Shown: one piece after another, positions 23,486 to 32,848 of the stretch
Numbering within the stretch: the first letter of the stretch is position 1
Layout of the letters: the number at the start of each line of letters is the position of its first letter
From: Streptomyces sp. HB132
GTDB lineage: Bacteria; Actinomycetota; Actinomycetes; Streptomycetales; Streptomycetaceae
DNA: 64,000 nt
Assembly: GCF_016909575.1 (NCBI RefSeq)
Contig: NZ_JAFBGA010000015.1
Location: forward strand, 62,001-126,000
Direction: 5' to 3'
The notes under the pieces: generated by a model
Database searches by the model: none
Told to the model about the DNA's origin: nothing
Seen by the model: only the letters and a program-made list of their open reading frames with translations
Translations under genes and position numbers: made by a program

Positions 23486-24436
23486 TCAGCCGGTCGTGAG
23501 GACGAGGTTGTCGACCGGCTCCCCCGCGGCGAACCGGGTGAGCTGTCCGGCCAGCAGCCGTTTGGCCCTGGGCAGGAACGCGGAGGTGCTGCCGCCCACA
23601 TGAGGAGTGATCAGCGTATTGGGAGCATGCCAGAGAGGGTGGCCCGCGGGCAGCGGTTCGGGGTCGGTCACGTCGAGCGCCGCACGCAGCCGCCCGGACT
23701 CGAGTTCGGACAGGAGGGCCGCGGTGTCGACGACGGCGCCCCGCGCGACGTTCACGAGCAGGGCGCCGTCACGCATCGCGGAGAGGAAACCCGGGCCCAC
23801 CAGCCCTTGTGTGGAGGGGTTCAGCGGCGTGGACAGAATGACGACGTCGGCCTCGGGGAGCAGCGTGGGAAGTTCACCGATCGCGTGTACGGGGCCGCGT
23901 GCGGTGGCCCGTGCGGAGCGCGCGACGCGTACCACCCGCGCGCACTCGAAGGGTTCGAGCCGGTCCTCGATGGCCGCGCCGATCGATCCGTAACCCACCA
24001 CGAGAACCGACTTGTCGGCGAGTGCCGGGTAGAAGCCCGACCGCCACTCCTCCTTGTCCTGACCGTGCACGAAGCCGGGGAACCCGCGGAGCGAGGCCAG
24101 GACCAGCGCGAGCGCGAGCTCGGCCGTCGAGGCCTCGTGCACGCCCTTGGCGTTGCAGAGCCGCACTCCGGCGGGCAGCAGACCGAGGCCCGGCTCCACG
24201 TGGTCTATGCCCGCGGAGAGGGTCTGGACGACCCGGACCGCGCGCATGCCCTCCAGCGGACGGACCGCGACCTCGGGGCCCTTCATGTAGGGGACGACGT
24301 AGAACGCGCAGTCGGCGGGATCTGCCGGGTAGTCCCGGCCACCGTCCCAGTAGCGGTAGTTGAGACCCTCGGGGAGGCCATCGACCTCATCGGCGGTGAA
24401 CGGCAGCCACACGTCGGTGGCAGATGGAGAAGTCAT
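23486..24436 (-). CDS. D-isomer-specific 2-hydroxyacid dehydrogenase family protein
   Basis: This 316-residue NAD(P)-dependent reductase has the Rossmann motif VGYGSIGAAIEDRL in the middle. The catalytic arginine is in NVARGAVVDTAAL, the glutamate in DVTDPEPLP and the histidine in LITPHVGGST, the standard triad of the family. The substrate-binding lobe is poorly conserved, so the 2-oxo acid (glyoxylate, hydroxypyruvate, a phosphonate or other) is unknown. The ATG lacks a clear Shine-Dalgarno. A TAGCCT element about 10 bases upstream could be the -10 of a leaderless transcript. It is divergent from the aldo/keto reductase with about 95 bp between. Confidence 0.87.
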   Translation of the reverse strand: MTSPSATDVWLPFTADEVDGLPEGLNYRYWDGGRDYPADPADCAFYVVPYMKGPEVAVRPLEGMRAVRVVQTLSAGIDHVEPGLGLLPAGVRLCNAKGVHEASTAELALALVLASLRGFPGFVHGQDKEEWRSGFYPALADKSVLVVGYGSIGAAIEDRLEPFECARVVRVARSARATARGPVHAIGELPTLLPEADVVILSTPLNPSTQGLVGPGFLSAMRDGALLVNVARGAVVDTAALLSELESGRLRAALDVTDPEPLPAGHPLWHAPNTLITPHVGGSTSAFLPRAKRLLAGQLTRFAAGEPVDNLVLTTG

Positions 24437-24530
24437 GGTCAGGAGGCTATGCGAAAGGCGCGGAACGGCAGAGGCTACTTTGGGGTGCTGGTGGCCCCGT
24501 GATCATGGGACCGAGGGAGGGTTCGGGGAG

Positions 24531-25523
24531 TTGGAGCGCAGGACTATCGGTGCGGCGGCGCTCGCCGTGGGTGCGGTCGGGCTGGGCTGTATGCCGATGA
24601 GTTGGGCCTACAGCACGTCGCAGCAGCGAGGTGACCGCTCGGTGCGGACCGTGCACGCCGCGCTGGACGCGGGCGTCCAACTGCTCGACACCGCGGACAT
24701 GTACGGGCCGTTCACCAACGAGCTGCTCGTCGGACGGGCGCTCAGGGGCCGTCGGTCCGAAGCCTTCCTCTCCACCAAGTGCGGTCTGCTGGTGGGGGAT
24801 CAGCACATCGTGGCCAACGGGCGCCCCGGCTATGTGCGCCGGGCCTGTGACGCCTCGCTGCGACGGCTCCAGACCGATGTGATCGATCTCTACCAGCTGC
24901 ACCGGGCGGACCCCGAGGTGCCGGTCGAGGAGACGTGGGGCGCCATGGCGGACCTGGTGACCGCCGGGAAGGTGCGGGCGCTCGGGCTGTGCGCCGTGGG
25001 TGCCCGGGCCGGCCGCGGGCCGGGGGCGCGGATGCACGACGGCACCGTTCGGCAACTGGAGCGGGTGCAGCAGGTCTTTCCGGTCAGCGCGGTCCAGACG
25101 GAGCTCTCCGTGTGGTCGCCCGAGGCCTTGGAGGACCTGCTGCCGTGGTGCGCGGCACGGGGTGTGGGTGTGCTGGCGGCGATGCCGCTGGGCAACGGCT
25201 ATCTCACGGGCACCCTCAAGCCCGGCCAGGGCTTCGAGCCGGATGATCCGCGGGCCAGGCATCCGCGCTTCACCGCCGAGATGATGGCGGCCAACCAGCC
25301 CGTGGTGGCGGGGCTGCGCAGGATCGCGGAGCGGCACGGCGCGACCCCGGCGCAGGTGGCCCTGGCGTGGGTCCTGCGGCAGGGCCGCCATGTGGTGCCG
25401 GTGCCCGGCGCGAAGCAGGAACGGTGGGCCGTGGAGAACGCGCAAGCGGCGGGGCTGGCGCTGACGGACCGGGATCTGGCCGAGATAGCCGGGCTGCCGC
25501 GGGCTCGTGAGTCCTGGGACTGA
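24531..25523 (+). CDS. Aldo/keto reductase
   Basis: A TTG start at 24531, ten bases after GAGGGAGG, gives 330 residues beginning MERRTIG, the usual beginning of this actinobacterial subfamily. The AKR tetrad is complete: D53, Y58 (in TADMYGPF), K83 (LSTKCG) and H124 (YQLHRAD). The NADPH-binding end has VPVPGAKQERWAVENAQA. The family reduces aldehydes or ketones with NADPH, and the true substrate is unknown. The last seven codons overlap the first unit of an 18-bp tandem repeat, so the C-terminus (ARESWD) may vary between strains. Confidence 0.9.
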   Translation: MERRTIGAAALAVGAVGLGCMPMSWAYSTSQQRGDRSVRTVHAALDAGVQLLDTADMYGPFTNELLVGRALRGRRSEAFLSTKCGLLVGDQHIVANGRPGYVRRACDASLRRLQTDVIDLYQLHRADPEVPVEETWGAMADLVTAGKVRALGLCAVGARAGRGPGARMHDGTVRQLERVQQVFPVSAVQTELSVWSPEALEDLLPWCAARGVGVLAAMPLGNGYLTGTLKPGQGFEPDDPRARHPRFTAEMMAANQPVVAGLRRIAERHGATPAQVALAWVLRQGRHVVPVPGAKQERWAVENAQAAGLALTDRDLAEIAGLPRARESWD

Positions 25524-25667
25524 CGTGGGTCCTGGGGCCGGGTTCGTCGTGAGACTGATGTGAATCCTGGGGTCGACGTTCGTCCTGGGATTGACGTGAG
25601 TCCTGAGGCCGGCGTTCGTCCTGGGATTGACGTGAGTCCTGGGACTGGCGTTGGCCCCGGGACTGGC
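25507..25667. repeat. 18-bp tandem repeat array (nine degenerate units)
   Basis: Nine units of 17-18 bp follow each other without gaps, built on the pattern GTgagTCCTGGGAcTGaC. Units at 25578-25595 and 25614-25631 are identical, and a higher-order 36-bp period is visible (25542-25577, 25578-25613, 25614-25649). The array starts inside the last codons of the aldo/keto reductase, covers its stop and continues into the gap. The other ~200 bp up to the next gene carry no recognisable gene, only the promoter region of the sugar dehydrogenase. Confidence 0.9.
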
Positions 25668-25871
25668 TCGGACGCGTGGACCGCCCCGCCGATTGGGACC
25701 GCCTGGGCTGCGCGGGACCTGACGACGTCGTGTGGAACCGACGACGCCGTGTGGGCCCGTTTGCCCGCGTGGCGCCGACTGTGTCGCGGGAGAATTGACG
25801 AAGATCGGGAACCCGGGGCGGAGTGGCGGTGTATGAACAGTAGTCGTGCGACCGTCGAAAGGATCGGTGCT

Positions 25872-27053
25872 GTGCAAACTCCCGCGCTCCGCAGGGGGGT
25901 AGTGGGCCTGCTCGTCTCGGCCTCCCTCCTGCTGTCCGCCTGCTCTTCCGATGACGGCCCGGCGGCCGGGGAGGGGGCCGCCTCGCGCCCGGCGAGCGGT
26001 GCGCCCACTCCCCCGGCCTCGGCGAGCCCGTCGGCGGAGCTGCCGCCGGCCAAGGGCTCGGTCGAGGTGGTGAAGACACTCACGGAGGACCTCGCGTCTC
26101 CCTGGGGCCTCGCGGCTCTTCCGGGGGGCGACCTGCTGGTCTCCTCGCGTGACGAAGCGACGATCACCCGGATCGACGGCGAGAGCGGCAGGAAGACGCT
26201 GCTGGGTTCGGTGCCGGGGGTGGCCCCGGCGGGCGAGGGCGGCCTGCTGGGCCTCGCCGTCGCCCCGACCTTCGGTGCGGACCATCTGGTCTACGCCTAC
26301 TTCACCACCGAGTCGGACAACCGCATCGCCCGCATGCTCTACGACGAGAAGAAGCCCGCAGGACAGCAGCTGGGAGCCCCGGACACCATCCTTCGGGGCA
26401 TCCCGAAGGGCTCCATCCACAACGGCGGGCGGATCGCCTTCGGACCCGACCGCATGCTGTACGCCGGCACGGGCGAGACGGGTGACACGGGTCTCGCCCA
26501 GGACAAGTCGTCCCCCTCGGGCAAGATCCTGCGGATGACGCCCGACGGCGAGCCGGTGCACGGCAATCCCGAGGCCGATTCCCTCGTCTATTCGTACGGG
26601 CACCGCAATGTCCAGGGTCTGGCCTGGGACGGCGAGAAGCGGCTCTGGGCATCGGAGTTCGGCCAGAACACCTGGGACGAGCTGAATCTGATCGAGCCGG
26701 GCAAGAACTACGGCTGGCCCGAGGCCGAGGGCAAGCAGGGCGAGTCGGGGTTCGTCGACCCGGTGGCCCAGTGGAAGACCTCGGAGGCTTCCCCGAGCGG
26801 CATCGCGTACGCCGAGGGGTCGATCTGGATGGCGGGACTGCGAGGCGAGCGGCTCTGGCGGATCCCGCTCTCGGACAAGGCGGACGGAGCACCGTTGGCC
26901 GACCCCCAGGCGTTCCTGGAAGGGAAGTACGGCCGCCTGCGCACGGTGCTCGCGGCGGGCGGCGACAAGCTGTGGATGGTCACGAGCAACACGGACGGCC
27001 GCGGCGACGTGAAGTCGGGGGACGACCGGATCCTGCTCCTGAAGGTGCGGTAG
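25872..27053 (+). CDS. PQQ-dependent sugar dehydrogenase, secreted lipoprotein
   Basis: GTG at 25872 follows AAAGGA at eight bases and gives 393 residues starting with a lipoprotein signal: RR, a hydrophobic core, then the lipobox LLSAC with the lipidated cysteine near residue 24. A Ser/Pro/Ala linker leads to a six-bladed propeller of the glucose/sorbosone dehydrogenase family: SPWGLAALPGGDLLVSSRD, the metal/PQQ-region histidine in GSIHNGGRIAFGPD, and YSYGHRNVQGLAWD. In this family the enzyme oxidises sugars outside the membrane using PQQ and a respiratory acceptor. No PQQ synthesis genes are visible here, so cofactor and substrate are inferred. Confidence 0.87.
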   Translation: MQTPALRRGVVGLLVSASLLLSACSSDDGPAAGEGAASRPASGAPTPPASASPSAELPPAKGSVEVVKTLTEDLASPWGLAALPGGDLLVSSRDEATITRIDGESGRKTLLGSVPGVAPAGEGGLLGLAVAPTFGADHLVYAYFTTESDNRIARMLYDEKKPAGQQLGAPDTILRGIPKGSIHNGGRIAFGPDRMLYAGTGETGDTGLAQDKSSPSGKILRMTPDGEPVHGNPEADSLVYSYGHRNVQGLAWDGEKRLWASEFGQNTWDELNLIEPGKNYGWPEAEGKQGESGFVDPVAQWKTSEASPSGIAYAEGSIWMAGLRGERLWRIPLSDKADGAPLADPQAFLEGKYGRLRTVLAAGGDKLWMVTSNTDGRGDVKSGDDRILLLKVR

Positions 27054-27199
27054 CCGGGCCTACCCCCGGCTGCCTGGTTCCGCACCATGAGGTGCGGGCG
27101 GTAGCGCTGCGCCGGCGGGGCCGCCTCCGGCCGGTGCGCGGCAGGAGCCGTGCACCGGAACCGGATGACGGATGCCTCGGCCGACCTGCTGCGGGGTCC

Positions 27200-27844
27200 T
27201 CAGCCCCCGGCGGCGGACGGCAGCGCGACGAAGAGGTCGAGGTACATGGCGACGGAGATCAGCAGACCGAGCACACCGAGTGCCACGCCCGCCGCGGCGA
27301 CGGAACGGACCCATCCCGCCTGCGGAATCACGGAGGGGGTACCGAAAGCGGGCCGGACCAGGACGAAGACGCCGACGATCAGCGCGAGCAGCGCGAAGAG
27401 GCCGTTGACGAGGGCCGTGGTGTGCCAGGCGTCACCGTAGATTTCGGAGATCTGCTGGGCGGCACTGCCGCCGCCGGAGGTCTTGATCTGGCCGATCAGG
27501 GTCTCGCGCTCGGCGGCGACGCGTCCGGTCCACGCGCCCGAGAGCGAGACGATGCCGAGCCCGGCGGCCACGACTGCCGCGGCTCCGGTTCCGACTCCGG
27601 CTGCGGCGGTGGCATCGGCGTAGGGGCTCGGCTCGAGCTCCAGGCCGTCCTCCGCGGCTGCGTCGGTCGCGGCCACGTCCATCGCGGTCACGTCCGCCGC
27701 CGTCACGCCCGGTGCGACGCCGTCCGGGACGGCGTCCTCCTCGGAGGCGGCCTTCTTCGTCACGCCCGGCGCAGCGGCGGTCGCGTCGGAGGTCTTCTTC
27801 TCCTCGGTGTCGTCAATGGTCGGAGTGGAGGGGGAGGTGTTCAT
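27200..27844 (-). CDS. Membrane protein of unknown function with low-complexity N-terminus
   Basis: The ATG at 27844 gives 214 residues starting MNTSPSTPT. An earlier in-frame start adds residues that look non-coding. Residues 1-90 are rich in Ala, Thr, Val and Asp with a repeated PGVT motif and are probably disordered. Three or four hydrophobic segments follow (around 92-115, 145-170 and 180-208). A soluble loop contains the ERETLIGQIKTSGGG segment. There is no Shine-Dalgarno, and TAGCGT about nine bases upstream suggests a leaderless transcript. I do not recognise a family. It converges on the sugar dehydrogenase gene with a 146-bp gap. Confidence 0.72.
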   Translation of the reverse strand: MNTSPSTPTIDDTEEKKTSDATAAAPGVTKKAASEEDAVPDGVAPGVTAADVTAMDVAATDAAAEDGLELEPSPYADATAAAGVGTGAAAVVAAGLGIVSLSGAWTGRVAAERETLIGQIKTSGGGSAAQQISEIYGDAWHTTALVNGLFALLALIVGVFVLVRPAFGTPSVIPQAGWVRSVAAAGVALGVLGLLISVAMYLDLFVALPSAAGG

Positions 27845-28099
27845 GCGCCGCACGCTAGGGGGCCCGTATGAGAACCTCCTTAACACCGGTCACCTCAGTT
27901 CTGTGCCGTACGCCATTCAGAGGCCGGGCCGCCCGGATCCCGTCGTCCCGGCGCTTGCAGCGGCACGGACGGGCCCGGACGTTCGGCTTCCGGACGCGCG
28001 GGTGACCGGGCCCCGGCCCTGCGCGGCTGCCTCCGGTGGACGGCCGTGGTCACAGTGTTCGCAGCGGCGCGGCTGTGCCTCCCCGGTCATCGCGGCAGC

Positions 28100-30316
28100 T
28101 CAGTGGAGATGCTGCGTGACGGGCCGGTCGGCGTCGCCGGTGCGCTCCCCCGGGATCTCCGCACGTGGTGCGGGGCGGTCCGGTGGCTCGATGCTGATGC
28201 GCGGAATCAGCCGGTCCAGCGGGCCGGGCAGCCACCAGTTCGCACCACCGAGCATGTGCATCAGTGCGGGCACCAGCAGGGTGCGCAGGACGAAGGCGTC
28301 GAGCGCGACGGCTGCGGCGAGCGCGATGCCGAACATCGCGATGACGCGGTCACCGCTGAGGACGAAGGCGAGGAAGACCGAGATCATGATCACCGCGGCC
28401 GAGTTGATCACCCGGCCGGTCTCCGCGAGTCCCACGCTCACCGAGCGGTTGTTGTCCCCTGTCTCCAGCCATTCCTCGTACATCCGGCCGACGAGGAAGA
28501 CCTGGTAGTCCATCGACAGCCCGAAGAGCACCGAGACCATGATCACAGGAAGGAACGGCTCGATGGGACCGGCACTGCCGAGCCCCAGCAGCTCGCTCCC
28601 CCACCCCCACTGGAAGACCGCGACGACGACGCCGAAGGACGCGGCCACCGCGGCCACGTTCATCACGGCGGCCTTGAGGGGGATGGCGAGGGAGCGGAAC
28701 GCCAGCAGCAGGAGCAGGCAGCCGAGCCCGACGACCACCCCGACGAAGAGCGGCAGCTTGCCGATGATGATCTCCGCGAAGTCGTCGTAACTCGCCGTCA
28801 CTCCGCCCACGTGCATCCGGAGCGAGGTGTTCTCACCCACCGGTGGCAGGACGTCGTGACGCAACCGGTCGACGAGTTCGCTGGTCCGCTCCGACTGGGG
28901 CGCGGACTCGGGGACCACAGTGAGGAAAGCGGTGTCACCGCTGCCGTTGTACGTCACCGGACTCACCGAGGCGACGCCCTCGGCGGCCCGCAGCACGGCG
29001 GGCAGGCCGTCCAGGGCGAGCCGGTCGTCGGCTCCGTCGAGGTGGGCGGCTATCGTCAGCGGCCCGTTCACACCCGCGCCGAACCCGTCCGCCAGCAGGT
29101 CGTACGCCTGACGGGTGGTGGCCGTAACGGGGTTGTTGCCCTGGTCGGAGGTGCCCAGGTGCAGGGAGAGCGTGGGTACCGCGAGCACCGCCATGAGGAC
29201 GGCGGCGACCGCTCCCAGCAGCCGGGGGCGCCGCTCGACGAAGGCAGACCAGCGGACGGCGAAGCCGGTTGCCTGTTCGCTCTGCGGCCCGTGCTCGGCG
29301 AGCCGCCCGCGTTCCCTCCGGCTCAGGGCCCGCATCCCGATGAAGGAGAGCAGTGCGGGCAGCAGGGTCACGGAGGCTGCGACGGTCAGCACCACGGTGA
29401 GGGAGGCGGCGATCGCGACGCCGTTGAGGAAGCTGAGGCGCAGGACCAGCATGCCCAGCAGGGCGACGCAGACGGTGGCTCCGGCGAAGACGACGGCACG
29501 CCCCGTCGTCGCGACGGCGTTCCGTGCCGCTTCGTGTACGGACAGGCCGCGCCTCAGTCCGCGGCGGTGCCGGGTGACGATGAAGAGGGCGTAGTCGATG
29601 CCGACGCCGAGCCCGATCAGCATGCCCAGCATCGGCGCGAAGTCGGCGACGGTCATGATGTGGCCGAGCAGCACGATGCCCGCGTACGCCGTGCCGACGG
29701 AGACGAGGGCGGTGGCGATGGGCAGCAGGCTGGCGGCGAGCGAGCCGAACGCGAGGAAGAGGACGACCGCGGCGACCGCGACCCCGATGGCCTCGCTCAG
29801 ATGGAGGGCGGGTGCCTCGGTCGCGGCAGCGGTGCCGCCGAGCTCGACCTGGAGCCCCTGGCCGGCGGCTTCCTGCGCGGTGTCGGAGACGGCCTGGGCC
29901 TGCCCGGGCGGTATCTCACCGGCCCTGTGGTCGAAGGTGACCGTCGCGTAGGCGGTGCGCCCGTCGGCGCTGATCTGCCCCGCGGACGTCTCCCCGTAAG
30001 GACCGGTGACGTCGCCGACTCCGGGCAGCGCGCCGATCGTGTGCAGGGTCCTGGTCATCGTCCGCTCGACGTCCCCGTCGCGGACGGTGGAGTCCGGGGT
30101 GTGCCAGACGACGGTGGCGGTGTCACCGCCGAGGTCCTTGAACCCGGCTGCCAGGAGCTCGCCGGCGCGGCCCGACTCGGTGCCCGGCACCTCGTAGTCG
30201 TTGGAGTACGCGGACCCCGCGAACCCCGCGGCTGTGGCCACGCCCCCGAGGGCGACCAGCCAGATGAGGACGGCGGCGAGGCGGTGCGTGAGGCACCAGC
30301 GGGCGATGGCGGCCAA
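28100..30316 (-). CDS. MMPL/RND family transporter
   Basis: This 738-residue protein has the MMPL layout: one N-terminal membrane helix, a large extracytoplasmic domain (about 40-170), a block of five or six helices, a second extracytoplasmic domain (about 365-490), and a final block of helices. A proton-relay type segment (MLIGLGVGIDYALFIVTRHR) is in the first block, and GLSMDYQVFLVGRMYEEW in the second. Such proteins export lipids, siderophores or antibiotics by proton motive force. TTG at 30316 has AGGAG eight bases upstream. No partner gene or regulator is adjacent, so the cargo is unknown. Confidence 0.9.
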   Translation of the reverse strand: MAAIARWCLTHRLAAVLIWLVALGGVATAAGFAGSAYSNDYEVPGTESGRAGELLAAGFKDLGGDTATVVWHTPDSTVRDGDVERTMTRTLHTIGALPGVGDVTGPYGETSAGQISADGRTAYATVTFDHRAGEIPPGQAQAVSDTAQEAAGQGLQVELGGTAAATEAPALHLSEAIGVAVAAVVLFLAFGSLAASLLPIATALVSVGTAYAGIVLLGHIMTVADFAPMLGMLIGLGVGIDYALFIVTRHRRGLRRGLSVHEAARNAVATTGRAVVFAGATVCVALLGMLVLRLSFLNGVAIAASLTVVLTVAASVTLLPALLSFIGMRALSRRERGRLAEHGPQSEQATGFAVRWSAFVERRPRLLGAVAAVLMAVLAVPTLSLHLGTSDQGNNPVTATTRQAYDLLADGFGAGVNGPLTIAAHLDGADDRLALDGLPAVLRAAEGVASVSPVTYNGSGDTAFLTVVPESAPQSERTSELVDRLRHDVLPPVGENTSLRMHVGGVTASYDDFAEIIIGKLPLFVGVVVGLGCLLLLLAFRSLAIPLKAAVMNVAAVAASFGVVVAVFQWGWGSELLGLGSAGPIEPFLPVIMVSVLFGLSMDYQVFLVGRMYEEWLETGDNNRSVSVGLAETGRVINSAAVIMISVFLAFVLSGDRVIAMFGIALAAAVALDAFVLRTLLVPALMHMLGGANWWLPGPLDRLIPRISIEPPDRPAPRAEIPGERTGDADRPVTQHLH

Positions 30317-30540
30317 CGGACGTGCTCCTGGGGTTCGTGGACCGTGGGGGGATATGCGTGGACATCCCGCGAAGTCGCATGACCTGAGAGCCTCACTCTG
30401 TCAGCCATTCCTGAGCTTTTGCCGCTTTCGTGGGCATGGTCACACGGCTTGACTTCCGCCCCTTCCTCCCCTTCCGCCCCGTTCGGCACCTCACCGCCCG
30501 CCCTTCCTCTCCACCACCCCCACCGCGCCCTCCCCGCCCG

Positions 30541-32652
30541 TCAGCCGGAGACGCTCGTCCTGCCGTTCTCGATGTGGCCCATCAGCCGTCGCCGGAAGGA
30601 TCCCTCCTCGTCCGCCGTCACCACGAGGTCGTACCAGCCGTGGGCGTCGGCCGCCGAGTGCGCGACCGTGCGGCTGCGCCCCGGCTTGACCTTGACGGTC
30701 CGGGTCCAGTCCCGCAGGTCGTCCTCGTCGACGTATCCGAGGGGCCGCACGGTGAAGGTCAGCGTCCGCCTGCCGTCGTTGCGCAGCGTGAGGTGAAGAT
30801 CCCGCTCATGGGCGTCGATGCGGGAGGAGACCTCGGCGCCGCCGTCGGCCGCTCCTTCGAACTCCCGCCGGAAGCCGTTCGGGCCGGTGACCGTGAAGCG
30901 GTACCCCTCACCGTTCGGTGGCACCGTCCACCGCGCCGTGCCCTTCACGTCCTTGTGCTGCGGAGCGGGGAACTCGTGGGCGTAGGGGTGGAGGGTGAAG
31001 TGCGCCGAGGACCGGCCGGTGTTGCTGAGGTCGACCCGCAGCCCTCCGTCCGCGTGCGTCACCCGGGCGTCGGGCTGGTAGGGCAGGGGCCGGGCCGGCC
31101 GGGTGCCCGGCTCCTGGACGGGCATGCGCTGGACGGCCGGCGGCTGCGGCTGCCAGCGCCCGCCGAACGGCGGTATCGCGGCGGGGAGTTCCGTCTTCGG
31201 CTGCCGCCGCGCCCTGGTGAAGTCGAAGGCCGAGGTGAGGTCGCCGGTGACCTGGCGCCGCCAGGTTCCGATGTTGGGTTCCTCGACCCCCGTCCAGCGC
31301 TCCAGGAGGCGGATCACGGAGGTGTGGTCGAAGACCTCGGAGCAGACGTATCCGCCGACCGACCAGGGGGAGACGACCAGCAGGGGCACTCGTACGCCCA
31401 GCCCTGTGGGCCGGCCCTCCCAGTGCTCCTCGGTCACCTCGGGCGGGGCGACCGGCGGCGGCACGTGGTCGAAGAAGCCGTCGTTCTCGTCGTAGTTGAT
31501 GAGGACGACGGTGCGGCGCCATACGTCGGGGTGTTTGCCGAGCGCGTCCAGGACCTTGTAGACGATCGTCGCGCTGTGCGCCGGCGAGGAGACGCTGGGG
31601 TGCTCGGAGTCCACCGCGGAGGGGACCAGGTAGGAGACCTCGGGCAGGGTCCCCGCCGCCACGTCCCGGGCGAACTCGGCGGTGAGCGTGCCCGTCTCGA
31701 CCCGGCGCAACCCCCGCTCGAACAGGCTGCGCTCGGCCCGGGTCAGGGTGGCGACGCCCTCGTCGAGCAGGCCCAGCAGCCGCCCCCGTTCCTCCCCCTC
31801 GTCCGCCTCACGCACAGTGGCGTAGAAGGACTCCATGTAGGTGTGCCCGCCGGTCCTTGCCAGCGCCTTGCGGGCGACGGCCTTGAAGGTGGCGAAGAAC
31901 TCGATCTGGTTGTCGGTGAAGTTCTCCCACTCGGTGTACGTCTTCCAGCTCCGCCCGGCCTTCTCCAGCCGCTCGGCATAGGTGCCCCAGTCGTATCCGG
32001 GGTGGGTGCCCTCGTCGTACGCGTCGTTGCCCACGGCCCGCCTGCCGTCGGCCTCGTCACCCGTCCTGCCGCTCCACAGATGGTTGCGGTTCGGGCTGGT
32101 GGAGCTGTGGATCGAGGAATGGTAGGCGTCGCAGACCGTGAAGGTGTCAGCGAGTTCGTAGTGCAGCGGGATGTCGCCGCGGTCGTAGTAGGCCATGGTC
32201 GCGGCGGTCTTCGCGGTGACCCAGCCGTTCATCCAGCCGTCGGCCCAAGCCTTGGCGCCACCGCTCCACGAGTGGTCGAGGGCGCCGATGTACTGCAGGT
32301 CCTTCTTCTGGGCCGCCGCGGCCTCGCGCACGGGGAACGGCAGCACGGTGGTGCCCAGCGGGCCCGGCTGCTCGAAGACGGTTCCGCCGGTGGGGAGTTC
32401 GACCGCGTTGCGGTCGGCGAAGCCGCGCACTCCTCGCAGCGTCCCGAAGTAATGGTCGAAGGAACGGTTCTCCTGCATGAGGATCACCACATGCTCGATG
32501 GCTTCCAGCCCCTCACGACCCGGCCGCCCGGCCGGGGGCCCCGCGGCGAGCGCCGCCTGGAGCGACGGGGGCAGGAACGATCCAGCCGCCGCGGCGCCGA
32601 GTGCGCCGCCCCCGAGCGCGAAGAGCCGCCGCCGTGACATGTCCGTGGTCAA
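30541..32652 (-). CDS. Phosphocholine-specific phospholipase C, Tat-exported
   Basis: TTG at 32652 follows GGAGG by five bases and gives 703 residues. The N-terminus carries a twin-arginine signal (SRRRLFALGGG) and a hydrophobic stretch ending near AALAAG, so it is exported folded. The phosphoesterase domain (about 45-460) has ENRSFDHYFGTLRG, FTVCDAYHSSIHSSTSPNRNHLWSG and NYDENDGFFDHVPPP, the metal and nucleophile motifs of the AcpA/PlcC superfamily. Two C-terminal DUF756-type beta domains follow (about 500-690), characteristic of phosphocholine-hydrolysing enzymes. It would release phosphate-bearing head groups from lipids, possibly for phosphate supply. I saw no convincing PHO box by eye. 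Confidence 0.92.
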   Translation of the reverse strand: MTTDMSRRRLFALGGGALGAAAAGSFLPPSLQAALAAGPPAGRPGREGLEAIEHVVILMQENRSFDHYFGTLRGVRGFADRNAVELPTGGTVFEQPGPLGTTVLPFPVREAAAAQKKDLQYIGALDHSWSGGAKAWADGWMNGWVTAKTAATMAYYDRGDIPLHYELADTFTVCDAYHSSIHSSTSPNRNHLWSGRTGDEADGRRAVGNDAYDEGTHPGYDWGTYAERLEKAGRSWKTYTEWENFTDNQIEFFATFKAVARKALARTGGHTYMESFYATVREADEGEERGRLLGLLDEGVATLTRAERSLFERGLRRVETGTLTAEFARDVAAGTLPEVSYLVPSAVDSEHPSVSSPAHSATIVYKVLDALGKHPDVWRRTVVLINYDENDGFFDHVPPPVAPPEVTEEHWEGRPTGLGVRVPLLVVSPWSVGGYVCSEVFDHTSVIRLLERWTGVEEPNIGTWRRQVTGDLTSAFDFTRARRQPKTELPAAIPPFGGRWQPQPPAVQRMPVQEPGTRPARPLPYQPDARVTHADGGLRVDLSNTGRSSAHFTLHPYAHEFPAPQHKDVKGTARWTVPPNGEGYRFTVTGPNGFRREFEGAADGGAEVSSRIDAHERDLHLTLRNDGRRTLTFTVRPLGYVDEDDLRDWTRTVKVKPGRSRTVAHSAADAHGWYDLVVTADEEGSFRRRLMGHIENGRTSVSG

Positions 32653-32790
32653 GTGAGCCTCCCGGTTCCGTGTCTACGGCTGGGAAACTAGTCACACCGG
32701 ATGGCTGCGGGAAGGCCGCCGTACGGCCTGGCGGTGAAGTCCCGGCCGCCCCCGGGGAGGTGACGGCCCCGGCTCCGGCACGAGCAGCGA

Positions 32791-32833
32791 GAAGGGGGCG
32801 GTGGAACCGCAGCGCGGTTCCACCGCCCCCTTC
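32791..32833 (-). terminator. Perfect 19-bp terminator hairpin downstream of gatB
   Basis: Arms at 32791-32809 and 32815-32833 match perfectly over 19 bp with a 5-nt loop, 15 bp after the gatB stop. It is the strongest hairpin in the window and ends the gatCAB operon. Confidence 0.92.
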
Positions 32834-32848
32834 GGGACGTGCCGGGGA

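Noticed and set aside
25507..25667. Possible CRISPR array
   Set aside because: Units follow each other directly with no unique spacers, so it is a tandem repeat. No cas genes are near.
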